NCBI GenBank assembly: GCA_030533445.1
Contig: CM060076.1
Span: 11,524,001-11,588,000, forward strand
From: Cyprinodon diabolis
Taxonomy: Eukaryota; Chordata; Actinopteri; Cyprinodontiformes; Cyprinodontidae
Length of the DNA stretch: 64,000 nt
Reading direction: 5' to 3'
Shown: positions 14,052-25,707 of the stretch, piece by piece
Layout of the letters: every line of letters starts with the position of its first letter
Numbering within the stretch: position 1 is the first letter of the stretch
Notes under the pieces: model-generated
What the model saw: the letters and a program-made list of their open reading frames with translations, nothing else
Databases searched by the model: none
Told to the model about the DNA's origin: nothing
Position numbers and translations under genes: made by a program

Positions 14052-14671
14052 GTTAATTATGGTGAATAGTAAGTATTTGGTCAACAACAAAACTTCAAAT
14101 CTGTACTTGGTAGCATAACCCTTGTTGGCGGTGAAAGAGTTCAACCTTTCCTGGGAATCCTCACCAGGTTTGTTCACATTGTAGCTGGTATTTTGGCCTA
14201 TTCCTCCAGGGAAATTTCCTTTAGGGCAGTAATGTTTTGGGGCTGTTGCTAGGCAACACAGACTTTCAACTCCCTCCACAAATGGGCTATGTGTTGATGT
14301 CTAACACACAGATCATTATCATGCTGGAAGTCCCATTCCTGTTCAATCTTCAGTGATGAAAGGTTTGGCCTAAAAACGTCACGATACACAGCCCTGTTTA
14401 TTCTTCCCTTAAAATGGATCAGTGATCCGGTTGGTCCTATTTGCAGCCCAAAGCATGATGTTTCTTTCTCCATGCTTCACAGTAAGTATGGTGTTCTTAG
14501 GATGCAACTCAGCAGTCTCATTACATCTGGCCTCAGGATTTTCTTCTTATCCTCTTTTTGATCATCCATATGCTCTCTGCCAAACTTCAGACAGCCCATA
14601 TTCATGTACATAGATATGTACAGCTTAAACTGGGGGACATGCCTGGCACTGAAGGATATTAGTCGCTCTTA

Positions 14672-15541
14672 TGCTGTGTTCAGACCGCATGCAATAGAGG
14701 CAGCGGAAGCAGCTACTTTACATAAAAAGTCAACAGATGATGCACATCAAGGGGCAGCAAAAGGTCCTGCAGCGCATCTTGATGCATCGAAGCAGCTGAA
14801 GCAGCATCTCATGAGCTTCCGAGCATCTGAGACACGGATCCCGCTGCACAAGGAGCAACTGCTGGAGTTGGGAAAATTTAACATTTGCTGCTCGACACGC
14901 CACATCAACTAATCAGAGAAGTTGATCTGGGAGCTGATCTGGGAGACAGACACAGCACTGCTGTGCAGAGCTCTATGATCACTGCTCTGAAACAGTTTAT
15001 TAATGCCTAAATGAACTTAAAATGTAGAGACATGCCAGCAAAATATGTTAGCTGTTATTATTGTTGTGCCTGCAGTTTGGTTTACGTACATGAAAAACAC
15101 GTTCTAGCCGCATCGAACAGTAGCAGAAACCCCCGAAGAGGCGACTGGGCCAGAGGCAGCCTTTGAAGTGCATTGCCAGTGACAGAGCACTGCCGATGTA
15201 CAGGGGTCTGAGGGCTCCAACAGCAAATAATATTTGAAGGCAGGATCGTTATCTTGATAAACTGACCCCACAGATTAGGTTTTCAGGTTGACTTTCTGAC
15301 TTAAAAACATATTAAAACTACTTTTTAACCACTTAAAACAGCAAATATAGCAAAGTTGCTACCTGTCATTGAACACAGGACCCACAGAATTATCAGATGC
15401 AACTGCACACACTTTACTGGACGTGGTTCAGGATTGTCAATGTTGCACTTGAGACACGTTGGACCTTAATGTGTACAAGCATCAAAAATGAAGCGGCAGA
15501 AGCTTTTTTGCTGTTCTAGTGCTTGTGGTCTGAACGCAGCA
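14672..15541. mobile_element. Harbinger-like non-autonomous element with TTA target duplication
   Basis: The ends are inverted: TGCTGTGTTCAGACCGCATG on the left and the complement of CTTGTGGTCTGAACGCAGCA on the right, about 17 of 20 matching. TTA flanks both sides (14669-14671 and 15542-15544), the 3-bp TWA duplication typical of PIF/Harbinger. Removing the 870 bp and one TTA restores continuous Tc1 sequence. I see no transposase coding inside. Superfamily assignment rests on the duplication length. Confidence 0.75.
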
Positions 15542-16531
15542 TTAGTATAATGTGTTAGCCTTTGTTACTTTAGTCCTAGCTCTCTGCAGGTCATTCATCA
15601 GGTAGTTCTGGAATTTCTGCTCACTGCTCGCAGGAACATTTTGATCCCACTGAGTGACCGAAGTAGATTATCAATGGTTTTTCATTCTTGCTCTCACAGC
15701 TTAATTATTAACATCAACCTGCTTGCAGATTATAAATCCACTCTTCACAAACTGGTGCAGGACTACAGGTTTCTTCCTTCAATGGTTGAGTTTGGAGTCT
15801 GACTGTTTAAGGCGTAGGATAACTGTCTTTTATGAAGATAATAAGTTCAAACAGGTGCCAATAATGCAGGTAACGGGTGGAGGCCTAATTGCCTTCCTGA
15901 TGAAAAAGTTACAGGTCTATGAGGGCCAGACATTTTGCTTGTTTGTTGGTGACCAAATACTTATTTTCCTCCAGAATTTATATATATATCCTTTTAAAAA
16001 TCCCACAATATATATAATGAAATAAACATCTCTGAAATATGCATTTTTTTTCTAATGTACTCAACTCAACTTACATTTCTCATGCTAATTTCATATCCAT
16101 TCATTTAGACAGAGTCTAACAGCAGAAGCTCAGGATTAAATTACACTGCCAAAATTGCCAACAATCATGGGATGGGAATACAAATTAGAGAGAGAGGAAA
16201 GAAGAAAATAACTATATAAATCACTTCTAATATCATCTGCGATAAATTTACCAACATTATTTTCAATTTTCTTGATCCTACAGGCCTATTTTTCAGTATA
16301 AGGTGGTACTGTTCCAGTTTGAAATTTTTACACTAGGATAACCCTTAATAACAATGTCATGGCGTTATGGTGTTACAGATTTTAAATGATTAAACAAATA
16401 CTTAAATATTTAAATACTGCAATACCAGCAAGTGCTTAAGACTGGATTCTAAATCAGAAGTTTTATTTGATTTATCAGAAATCCTTGTCATGCAACTCAA
16501 GTTAAAATGTTGTTTTCTGAATTCTTTTTAG

Positions 16532-16583
16532 GTGAATAAAGGTCCTTTGGCAAACCCTATATGGAATGTGACATCCTACACTG
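16532..16583 (+). CDS. ptprk: ptprk exon W3 (MAM domain)
   Basis: 52 nt, phase 0 to 1, local residues 96-112: VNKGPLANPIWNVTSYT. It has a sequon NVT. Kappa identity is clear from PLANPIWNVT. The next intron is only 80 bp (16584-16663). Confidence 0.95.
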
Positions 16584-16663
16584 GTAAAGTTACACTCACT
16601 CAGCTGATTTAAATATTTTTTTTATCTCATTTTCTCATGTTGACCCTAACTTTTGCCACCTAG

Positions 16664-16722
16664 GTAAAGGCTGGCTGAAAGCTGAACTTGCTGTGTCCAC
16701 CTTCTGGCCTAATGAATACCAG
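16664..16722 (+). CDS. ptprk: ptprk exon W4 (MAM domain)
   Basis: 59 nt, phase 1 to 0, local residues 113-132, GKGWLKAELAVSTFWPNEYQ. The acceptor is CCTAG|GTAAAG. The first six exon bases repeat the donor of the preceding intron (ACTG|gtaaag). W2+W3+W4 sum to 272 nt. Confidence 0.95.
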
Positions 16723-18843
16723 GTAAATTATGCGATGCAGCCAAAACCTATGTGGAAGGATTAATTTCCAGTAGTGCTAATGTGAAAACAAACATCACAC
16801 ACAAAAACAGACACATATTCATGCTGTGAGGCAGGCTGCTGATTTATTTGTGTTGACTGGGTCTCAGGAGGTGACGATTAGGCTAGGGTGTGTGTTATTG
16901 CATACATGTATTTGCATGTATGCGAGTGTGTTGCCATATGTGCCTTTGACATAACCAACATTGTATTTAATGTTTTATTTGTGCATCTCTAATGAGCTCC
17001 TGTTGAAACAGAAATGAAATTAATGAGTTTCCAAAGCAGAGGAGGTTGCAGGACAATTGCACTTGGCTATAGTATACTGATTTTTTTGTGTGTGAGTGTG
17101 TTATTGTTTATTTTTAATTTATCTTTGTGTATTTGGAGACTGCCTTTGACACATGTGCACATTTTTTATGGTATTCTGGCACTGAACATTGTTGCAGGCA
17201 TAAATACAATCAAGCCAGCGGACACAGCTTGGGGACAGTATAATAAGACTAGAAGGCCAAGTGCAAAGTGTCTCTCAAATGGCCCATCTGGAGCCCCCAT
17301 CCCTCTGACTGTGCAGGGATCTCAGCAGCTTGAAACCTGTGTTTTAATTGAACATAATCATCTTAGTTTGCTGAGCCACATGTAACTTTTTCAGGCTTTG
17401 AAGCAGGTTATTGGCTCTGAGGTTATGAAGCTATTTTGTCATGTTTGAACATGCGTCTGTATTAGCAATTTAGTCTGATTTCTCCAGGGGAAATTTTTTC
17501 TCATGTAGACATACTGTACCCTCGCAGACACAAAAAAAAGAAGTACACAAAAATCACATCCACCTACACATCAACCTTTTGCTGGAGCTGTAATTATCAT
17601 TTCTTCTTTATCAAACCTTTTCAGTCAAGATCATAAAACTTTTAATTTCTGTTCTCTGTTATTAGGGTAGTGAGTTTTTAAATTAATATTTGTATTTTTA
17701 GATACAGAATAAAAAATAGTTTGTTTTTCTTTCTTGATTAACTACTAAGGCTGCAGGTTTGTGTTTTTCTACCCTGCTCACAGCATAGTTGTCCTTTTAC
17801 TTTGCTTGACTCTTAGATGTGCCTCAATTTTTTTTAATCTCATTTCAGTTATTTAAGCCTACTTTGTAAAAAAGGAACATATTTATAAATGCAGTAACAC
17901 AGCAGACAAACAATGGAGGTATTTTTAATCAAGGTTTTAAGAACAACCCAAGCACTCAGTTTTATGTGCACTTATTGCTGAAACTTGAAATAAAGCTGCA
18001 CACTGACACTAGATTTTTCAAGTTTATTGAATTGCAGAGACAACCCATCTTAATACGAAAAAGGAAAATAAATAAAAGGATGTGATGGTAAATGTAAAAT
18101 GATGACGTTTTAAGAGACAACTTTTATTGAAGTATTCAAGTTCAGTTTATTTATATTGGACTAAGTCACAGGACATAATTTCTCTCCAGATATTTAGAAA
18201 AAAGCAGGTAAGATTTTTATCAAATTATATCCAATCTAATATAAATACTGTTCACATTACTCCCGTTACTCTAATACGATCCAGTCTTTATTCATTCAAA
18301 TGGTGTCCAGATTAATGAAAATTTTGACGTAATACAATTTACTCCCTCAATTAATATTGGCAGGTTAAAATTTGTTTATTTACAGAAGCTATTTATTGCA
18401 TAAAGTCAGTAACTTTGCATTTAACATTTGTGCTGAGAAAGCATGTAGCAACACTGGAAAGTAATGACTAAATTTTAACAGGAAGAAACGTCAGAATTAT
18501 TTGCTAATGTCTAAGAAAGAGTGAATAGATGCACTTAGTCAGGACAATTGTAGATGAGGAAGAGTAAAAAAAACAAAGCATAGAAATTTAATGGGAGCAA
18601 TACTGTCATAGGCAACTTGATCCTAGCAGGCTACACAGATTAACTCAGCCTCACTTGGCCTAGGTACTGTAAACAAACAAGAAAAACAAAAAGTGCACAC
18701 ACAGATAATGGGACTTAATCTCTGTCAGGAATAAAACATAGCTTTACACAAGCTTATTTTACCTCTTCAATGGAGGAGAGACTCAAAACAAGGACTGTTA
18801 AAGGTATAGTGGAGGATTTTCAAGGAATTTTTGAAAAGACCCT

Positions 18844-18879
18844 GACATGCATCTGGCTGACAACAGCCAGATGCATGTC
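18844..18879. repeat. perfect 16-bp hairpin at the inner arm of the TTAA element
   Basis: GACATGCATCTGGCTG (18844-18859), loop ACAA, then its exact complement (18864-18879). The matching right arm has only one copy of the motif, so the left end has an extra inverted stretch of about 15 bp. Confidence 0.9.
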
Positions 18880-19022
18880 TCGCTCCGCCTAGCTCCACTC
18901 ACATACATCTGGGACACCGCTCATTGAAAGTGATTTCCCCAACCAAATTTATGGTCTGGCCAATCAGGACGCAGGGCGGGTGTGTCCTGGAGTGGAGAAG
19001 CGACCGTGAGATTCCAACAACA

Positions 19023-19256
19023 ATGGCGGCTCGCATCGAGGAAGCAAGCGTTAGCATTGATGCTGCTATTTCTTCTGTGTTGTCCAATCTATCTGATATT
19101 GTTTCATTAAAAGAACATCAGAGAACGGCTTTGAAGGCTTTTGTTGGTGGAAACAATGTTTTCGCCCTTCTCCCGACCGGATTTGGCAAGAGCTTGATCT
19201 ACCAAATGGCTCCTCCTCTCACAGTGTCACGGGTTAGCTTCGGTGTGAATGGTTGA
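19023..19256 (+). pseudogene. RecQ-like DNA helicase fragment inside the TTAA element
   Basis: From the ATG at 19023 the frame reads through a short helical leader and LKEHQRTALKAFVGGNNVF to a Walker A motif, LLPTGFGKSLIYQ. It then leaves helicase sequence near 19217 and stops at 19254-19256. The pattern Q...AL.AF..G.DVF.LLPTGFGKS.IYQ is that of superfamily 2 RecQ-type helicases, which unwind DNA with ATP. Only motif 0 and motif I are present; DEAH and all later motifs are absent. It is a captured first exon or the remnant of the helicase of an autonomous relative, not a working gene. A possible splice donor (CACGG|gttagc) follows the homology. Confidence 0.65.
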
Positions 19257-22074
19257 AATAGCACGTCAATAAAGATGACAGACAAGTGGCTTATCCAATC
19301 ATATGCAAGGGGTTTTGATAAGGCCCAGCCTTCAGTAAAGGCAATTCCTATGGCGGTGTCCCAGATGTATGTGAGTGGAGCTAGGAGGAGCGAGACATGC
19401 ATCTGGCTGTTGTCAGGTTACCCCTCTCCACTTAAAAAAAGAAAATGCACATGCACAACCATGTACCAACACCCGAGAGGAAACGCCTATTAAACGCTTG
19501 TGAGAGCAACCACGAGCCCATTTCTCCTCGTGCACACTCTGTTTAAAAATATTTGCATCGCTCATGTAAGCTTACTTTCAAAAAGAAGATTTGCAATTTT
19601 TCCACTTTGTCAGACTCACCACCAGTAAGTGAAAATGGGGACGGGTACATAGGATGGCCTTACAATAGGAGGACCACTTATCTTGATGATCCATCCGGAA
19701 AAAGAACATTCTCCACTATACACTTAATGTAAGCGATATAGTTACCATTAACAAGTGACTAAACATTGCACTCAAACTAGGTCTGAATCATTTTAAAATC
19801 TAGACCAGTTCAAAGCACATTATTATTTCAAATGTATCATACTAAAGCAATTTTAGTAACCACACAAAAAAAGTTTATGATGTATCATTAAAAACAATTT
19901 AAGTGAATCCTTATTATAACAAATTAGGTTTGACATTATTCGATGGTATGTCAGATCTTTTGTTTTTGATGCAGGTGTATAAACCTGAGGACACTGAAAT
20001 CCAGTCGAGTTCAGCCACATGTGCACGCTCATAATACCCTTAGCCATTACTACAAACTGGAAATATTTTGGATATTTCTTACCAGATTATTTTATAGAAA
20101 TGTATGCATCGGTTTTATACTCTGAGATCAGTCCCTCTCTGTGTTTTAAGGGAATTCACGTTTTATTAAATAATATTATTCTAGCTGTTTCAGATTATAA
20201 TTAGTAGATGAATGACAGAATGATTTTAATGGAGATGCAACTATATTCTGGTTTATATAGATCAAGCTGTTTTTCTTGTAGCTTTTGCTGACTTTACACA
20301 TTGGTACATTTCCTTTTGCTTGCCGCAATATTAGAAATTTATCTTTTGTGTTTTGCTGCAGAAACATGTTGTTGTTTTACTTTGGTTAATATTAGTGTAT
20401 GTACACATGCAGCCTGTGTCTAGAAGCATATTTACATTTCTAAGAAATCAGCCTAACACAAGGTAGAAAATATCTCTTCCCTGCAGCTTTAAAACATTTT
20501 TTTGATTCAGTGCCCGTAGATGCATACATCAAAGTGATATATGCAACAGAATGATAAGAAGATGTATGCATTTGCCAAGCCTTACTCTGGAGTGATGATA
20601 TGTCAGTCCTTTGCCTTCAGCTTTTTATAGCAGCTTTTCCTGTGTGAGAACTTGTAAACATGGACCATCAACAATCTTGTCTCATGGTACTGTGATTAGT
20701 TAGTCAGCAAACATTTGACAAATGGAGGTTAATAATGTCCATTCCATAACTTAAGGGATCTTGAGGCTAATGAGGAAATGCATAATTGTATTGAAAGGTA
20801 AGAAGGAATAACCGACTTGGACCTAAACTACATGGGAATTATTTCAGTTCCAAAAGCTATCGGAGAAGATAGTATCACTATCATACTATCTGACAAAAAG
20901 ATAGTTTCACTCATATAAAATTTAGCTTAGATCCTACTGTCCAAATATGTTGCTTCATAATTAACAGTATCTAGAACTAAAATATTCAGATCTCAGGTTT
21001 GGAGCTACTTAGGTGACCATAAAAAACACAATCTGAGAAACAGGGGACTGGGAAAATCCACTTTTTTTAAACTGTAAACCACACATTAGCAAACATTTAA
21101 AAGGGATTTAAACCAAAGAAGAGTAAAAGATACAGAGAGGGAGGAAGAATGGATTTAGCATTCTCTCAATGCGTGGTGATGAACTCCTATGGGATGTGCG
21201 GTGTCCCAGGCCTTTAGCAGTTTGGTTGGATAGTAAAAAAAGGTTTCTATAGCAGCTGACCTTTGCCCAGAAATGTTTAAGCCTGATGGCATCGTGTCTT
21301 TGAGAACACATAAGCTTTTCTTTTTAAATGGCCTTTTAATTTTTGACATAAAAAGGTCCTCAGTGGACAGTTTGGATGTCCTAATCCAAAATTATATTCA
21401 AAATATAACATCTGCCGGCACACATAAATATACATAGAAGTGCAATGTAATCTTTAGGCTCTGTTAAGGATATAGCTTAAAAACAATAAACAATCAAGAG
21501 AGAAGACATGTTTGCTGTCAAACAGCCTGAGACCATGGTATTAAAAGTCAGCTGATGCCATTCTGCTGGGCACTGCAGTGAGCTATGAGTGAAAGATGAT
21601 AGGCGAGGGGAAAAAAGATAGATTGGAAGAGAAGAGAGATTGAAAGTGGAGTGAGTGACAAGCCAGAGAGGATAAGCTATGGGTAAACAGTTCACGGCAG
21701 ATTTGCCTTCAGAGGTGATGGATGGTAACAACTGCTCCCCCCTTTGAATTATTTCTCTCTTTGCCTCTCTTTTTGATGGCCATCTCCTTTTCTTTCTCTT
21801 TATCTATTTTTTTTTTTTTTTGCTTCTCTGTTCATTAAAATAAACCACACCAAGCAAACAGCATAGGAACACAGATGGCAAGTGAGACAAAGAAAGAATT
21901 ACATTGAGGAAATGGCTAGAAATGGATGTTGATGGGACAATAAAGAATGAAGGAAGATGGACGGCCATTCAACAGTGAGAGTGTGGAAGAGTATTTGTAA
22001 GGATGGTGAGGAGAATTAGCTTTTCTAGATACTCAGATAATAAACTGGTGAGGCAACTGAGTCACTTTTCTACT

Positions 22075-22260
22075 GAAACCTCTTCTTTTTTCTTTCTTTT
22101 TGCCTCCCGAACAGCGTCTTTTTTTTCAGCCTTTGCTTGTGTCCGTCCTTTTTCCTTCATTTTGTCTCTTTCTTCTTGTGCATATTCAATCTCTTGTTCT
22201 TCTGTGTGTTTCCTTATTTTGTTCTTTCTTCTGTTTCGCATTTCCTCCATCTGCCTGTTC
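22075..22260. repeat. pyrimidine-rich low-complexity tract
   Basis: The + strand is nearly all C and T (the complement is AG-rich). This opens long stop-free frames on both strands, including a Lys/Glu-rich one on the minus strand. I see no gene evidence. Confidence 0.8.
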
Positions 22261-22278
22261 TTCCCTAGTGTTCTGCCT

Positions 22279-22400
22279 AGTGTATTGAAGACCACACCAA
22301 CCAAGACCAAGGAATACAGAGAAAGACAAGACCTTTAGAGGCGAAGACCAATACCATATAAGGTCTTAGTCTCGGTTGGTGTGGTCTTGACTACAACACT
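22279..22400. repeat. short foldback repeat (MITE-like)
   Basis: The left arm contains AAGACCACACCAACCAAGAC (22288-22307). The right arm contains the inverse, CTCGGTTGGTGTGGTCTTGA (22371-22390), and ends in CTACAACACT. About 120 bp in all, with no coding content. Confidence 0.6.
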
Positions 22401-24152
22401 ATCCCTTCTTCAATTTGATCCATTCTTACTTTCTCTCTGTCCTTCCTCTTGCATTGTGCCTTACCCTTATTTTTTCATATCTTAATATCACTTTATATTC
22501 CCAGATTTAAAAGGAAAGTGTCTTTTTAATTGTAGTTTATTTTCATGTTTTCTATGCTCATAAAGACAAAAGGCAATCACAACTTCAATATTTGAATGAA
22601 ATCAATTTCCACCAGTTGTTTTTGCTGAATATGAGCTTGTCCTTAAACAACGTTGTCTGCACTTCAAGATTACATTTATACAACTAAATGTTTTTGCTAA
22701 AACAATAACATTTACATGTTATTCCAGATCACATTTTCCATTCACAAATATAATATTAGTCTCTGTTTGCCTGTTTTGAGAAATACCTGATATATTGTTA
22801 AAAAGGAAAACCAAACATTATGATTTCCAAAGTGTTGGAATAATTGTATTGGAAATGATTGGGATTATGTCACCGGAATGCACCAAAAGGAGCAACATGA
22901 GCACATTATAGGCTCATGTGGTGGACCAGTGCCTTACTTTAAATATTCTCTATATTTTGTCATTTTGAGATTTGTGTAAAATGACTTTCAAATTTCACCT
23001 TTTTGATGTCCACTTCCCTATTTATTTATTTTTTTTCTCCCTTGATTATTTGTTTTCCGGTTAAAACAGTTATTTATTTATTTTAAACAAAATTAGGGCT
23101 AAAGCCACTTTACAAGTAGCATGGTCCCCAGGTTAGGCCATTCATCTTTCTGAGATGATTCTGCTTGAGTTTTGAAGTGAATGATTCACATTTACTTAGT
23201 TATCAAATAAAAAATGATGTCCACCAACCTGAACAACATTCAAATAGATTTCATTTGATCTAGCAGATGGTGTTTGCAGGTTATTCACTTGTTATAATCT
23301 ACATTTTTTCTGCAGAACACTGAAGATTGCCATGTAGTTCAGAGATGGTAGTTTTTGTCTCTGAGGGCCACATCCTTGCATGTTTTAGTTTGTCTTCCTG
23401 AAAACACACAATTTTAATAAACAGACATTTATATGCTCCAACAAACCCAGAGATTTCCATCATTTTATTTTCAGTCATTTGTGTTGGAAACAGGAGAAAT
23501 ATAAATATTGTATTTATCTGAGATCTGCATTGAACATTGGCAACATGCATTGGAAATATGAAACACACAAATAAAATTTGTTGTTTAAAACTAAATATGT
23601 TTGCAGGGAATATCAATTTTTTTAACCTTTACAGATGTCTGTTTGCAGGTTTTCTTTAAGTAACAATATTATGTCAACATTTTGAATTTCTGTAAGCTAT
23701 GGTCTAAGAGTACAAGTGGCTTAATTATCATTTTTATTATGGGTCAATGGATCAAGCCTTATTTCCTTAATTTTGGGTGAGCGGTCAATACTGATATATG
23801 ACGTCAATCAAACAAACTGATCTTATTTATGTCCGTAAGGTCTAAAATGAACTAATGGTCTAACCTTTTAATTTATATTTGTGAGCTCTACCTCATGAAA
23901 AGTTAAAACAATTTGCTTGTTTAATACGTATAATTTAATATTCTTAAGCACAATAAGATGTGAAGATTGGTTCTTTTTGTGAACTTATTACACCTGACAG
24001 TGTCAATAATAATACACATCAGTATCTACAGAAAACTGTGTTTGCTGCAGTCCTACTTTATACATCCTACATTTAAAGTCACCATATAATTACTATGATA
24101 ATAATAATAATGAAAACAATAAAAAAAAAAATTTTTCTCCTGTTTTTCTCAG

Positions 24153-24234
24153 GTTATATTTGAAGCAGAGGTGTCGGACAGCAAAGCCGGCTTCATCGCC
24201 ATAGATGACATTCAGGTGCTCAGCTACCCGTGCG
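24153..24234 (+). CDS. ptprk: ptprk exon W5 (end of MAM domain)
   Basis: 82 nt, phase 0 to 1, local residues 133-159, ending SYPC with the fourth MAM cysteine (159). It carries VIFEAEV and AIDDIQVLSYPC. 82 nt is the recalled size of mammalian exon 4. The donor is gtgagt. Confidence 0.96.
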
Positions 24235-25591
24235 GTGAGTCATTATAATGCCAGCAATTAGTCTTAGTTCGCTGAATAGTGGCTGATAGCTTTGGCCACT
24301 AATTAGACTGTACCTATGATGGTTTCTCTTGCAGCTGAATGGATAGATAAGTAGGAAGGTGACTCAGAATAGGATAGATGCTGCAGAAAGAAAGACAAGC
24401 TGCAGAGAAATAAAAACAGAGAGAAAGTTTGTGAGAAAGGAAAACAGAGAGAAAGAGGGAAGAGGAGAGGGTGAAGCGGGAAATGAGACAGTATTAGGGC
24501 AATCATGGAGAGAGAAGATTCTGACCACTCAGCATTTTCTCCCCCCACCCCCAGTTTAACCCAGAAGCACACACAGTTGCACAGACACACAGAGCAAACA
24601 GTCGCTGTCTTGTTTCTTCTCTGACAGGAAAGAGATTGGAGGGAAGATCCATTTTAAATTCTGTCTACGTCTTGGGTCGCCTTCTTTCCTCACTTGAGTG
24701 TTTCCTCACTGCTAGAGGCGAAAAAGAGTTGTGACGACAGTCTCACACTGTTAACCGAGAGGTCCGCTAATCTTAGGCCACTGACATGTTCCTGGAGGTT
24801 CCTCATGTTAGAAAGAAAGTCAGGAATTCAGTTCGCTCATCGGTCTCATAGCAGCAGAAATCTTTTAAGACAATTTTGTATCTTAATGCCTTTTATTGAT
24901 TAAAAGTCACAAAAATATACGGTCTTGCACCGTTCTCTTCTGGAGTTTACCCCTGAGGTCCACGTTTCTGTTAAAGGTTATTGATGTTAACCTATTACTA
25001 GACCAGGAGCAAAAGCCTGAAAAATTATTAACAAGAGGATCCTCAGGTCCTTAAAGGCAGCAGGACTCCTAAATGGAAGGAGCATGTATTTGGAAAGGAA
25101 TTAGTACTTAGTCCCCACAGTGGAAGCATTCATTCTCACAGCTGCATTTCTGGACACAGTTTGTGTGTATGTGCGTGTGTGTGCACACTTGCATGAACAC
25201 ATGGGTGTCTGTGGGTTTTCAGCCACCGTAGGAGCTACTATCTATGATTGCAATCACACCAGCAAAATAAAAACATCATCACTGAAATACATTTTCGTCG
25301 TCTAAATAGCTTATTTCATTTCATTGGATTGTTGTTAAGAATTGGTTACTGTTGAAATGATGTATACTGGATGTGATATTTATTTTACCTCATGGCAATT
25401 CGCCTCTTTGATTTTCTCCAACTCCAATAAAATCTAATTGCAAAAAAAAATAATGCAATATAATGTTTTGCAATGTAATAACCTCGGGTATCTGGTATCT
25501 CATTTACACTTCTGTAGTCAAATGGAATAAACAACCGAAAACAACTCACCAACAGAAGAATAACTATTTCTTTGACCTAACTTCCTTTCAG
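24235..25591 (+). other. ptprk: intron between W5 and W6
   Basis: 1357 bp. It holds a purine-rich tract at about 24380-24490 that creates long opposing open frames, and a GT-rich run near 25160-25185. No gene or element ends were found. Confidence 0.8.
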
Positions 25592-25707
25592 ACAAGTCCC
25601 CTCATTTCCTTCGTCTTGGGGATGTTGAGGTGAATGCCGGGCAAAATGCCACATTTCAGTGTATCGCCACAGGAAGAGACACATCAAACAATAAACTGTG
25701 GTTACAG
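25592..25707 (+). CDS. ptprk: ptprk exon W6 (Ig domain, first half)
   Basis: 116 nt, phase 1 to 0, local residues 160-198. It encodes [18 protein letters not shown], a sequon NAT, the first Ig cysteine in FQC (183), and LWLQ with the core tryptophan. The size equals the recalled mammalian exon 5. Confidence 0.96.

Larger units (their letters stand above)
13722..16020 (-). mobile_element. decayed Tc1/mariner transposon, minus strand, interrupted
   Basis: The left end carries the typical fish Tc1 terminus (CAGTGGTGCAAAAAAAGTAT at 13723-13742). On the minus strand the transposase is recognisable in pieces. It includes FQHDND with the second catalytic Asp, directly followed by LWRELKV, so the segment with the last acidic catalytic residue of the DDE/D triad is deleted. 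The transposase N-terminal, DNA-binding part lies at 15545-15860. The right terminal inverted repeat is missing. Two later insertions break it: a block of about 165 bp with a long TA repeat (about 13880-14046) and a MITE (14672-15541). It cannot encode an active transposase. Confidence 0.85.
13112..16531 (+). other. ptprk: intron between W2 and W3 (apparently extra)
   Basis: 3420 bp. Most of it is a decayed Tc1/mariner element (13722 to about 16020) that is itself interrupted by a TA repeat and a Harbinger-like MITE. The intron interrupts what I recall as a single mammalian exon. Its junction is AAG|gtactg ... tttag|GTG. Confidence 0.85.
18802..19723. mobile_element. TTAA-flanked inverted-repeat element (Kolobok/piggyBac-type duplication)
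   Basis: TTAA lies at 18798-18801 and 19724-19727. The ends are imperfect inverted repeats sharing GTATAGTGGAG. Inside sits a second pair of long inverted arms (18862-18919 against 19354-19415, nearly identical). It may therefore be one composite element or an inner element nested in an outer MITE. The inner part carries a helicase fragment. No transposase is visible. Confidence 0.7.
16723..24152 (+). other. ptprk: intron between W4 and W5
   Basis: 7430 bp. It contains a TTAA-flanked composite element with a RecQ-like helicase fragment (18802-19723), a pyrimidine-rich tract (about 22075-22260) and a short foldback repeat (22279-22400). The rest shows nothing I can name. Confidence 0.8.

Noticed and set aside
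13918..14279. Frames with long Tyr-Ile runs
   Set aside because: They are only the translation of the (TA)n microsatellite.
22062..22310. 82-codon Lys/Glu-rich frame on the minus strand
   Set aside because: It lies in a pyrimidine-rich low-complexity tract that opens frames on both strands, and it runs into a foldback repeat.
24303..24590. Overlapping frames on both strands after W5
   Set aside because: Caused by an AG-rich tract; no homology.
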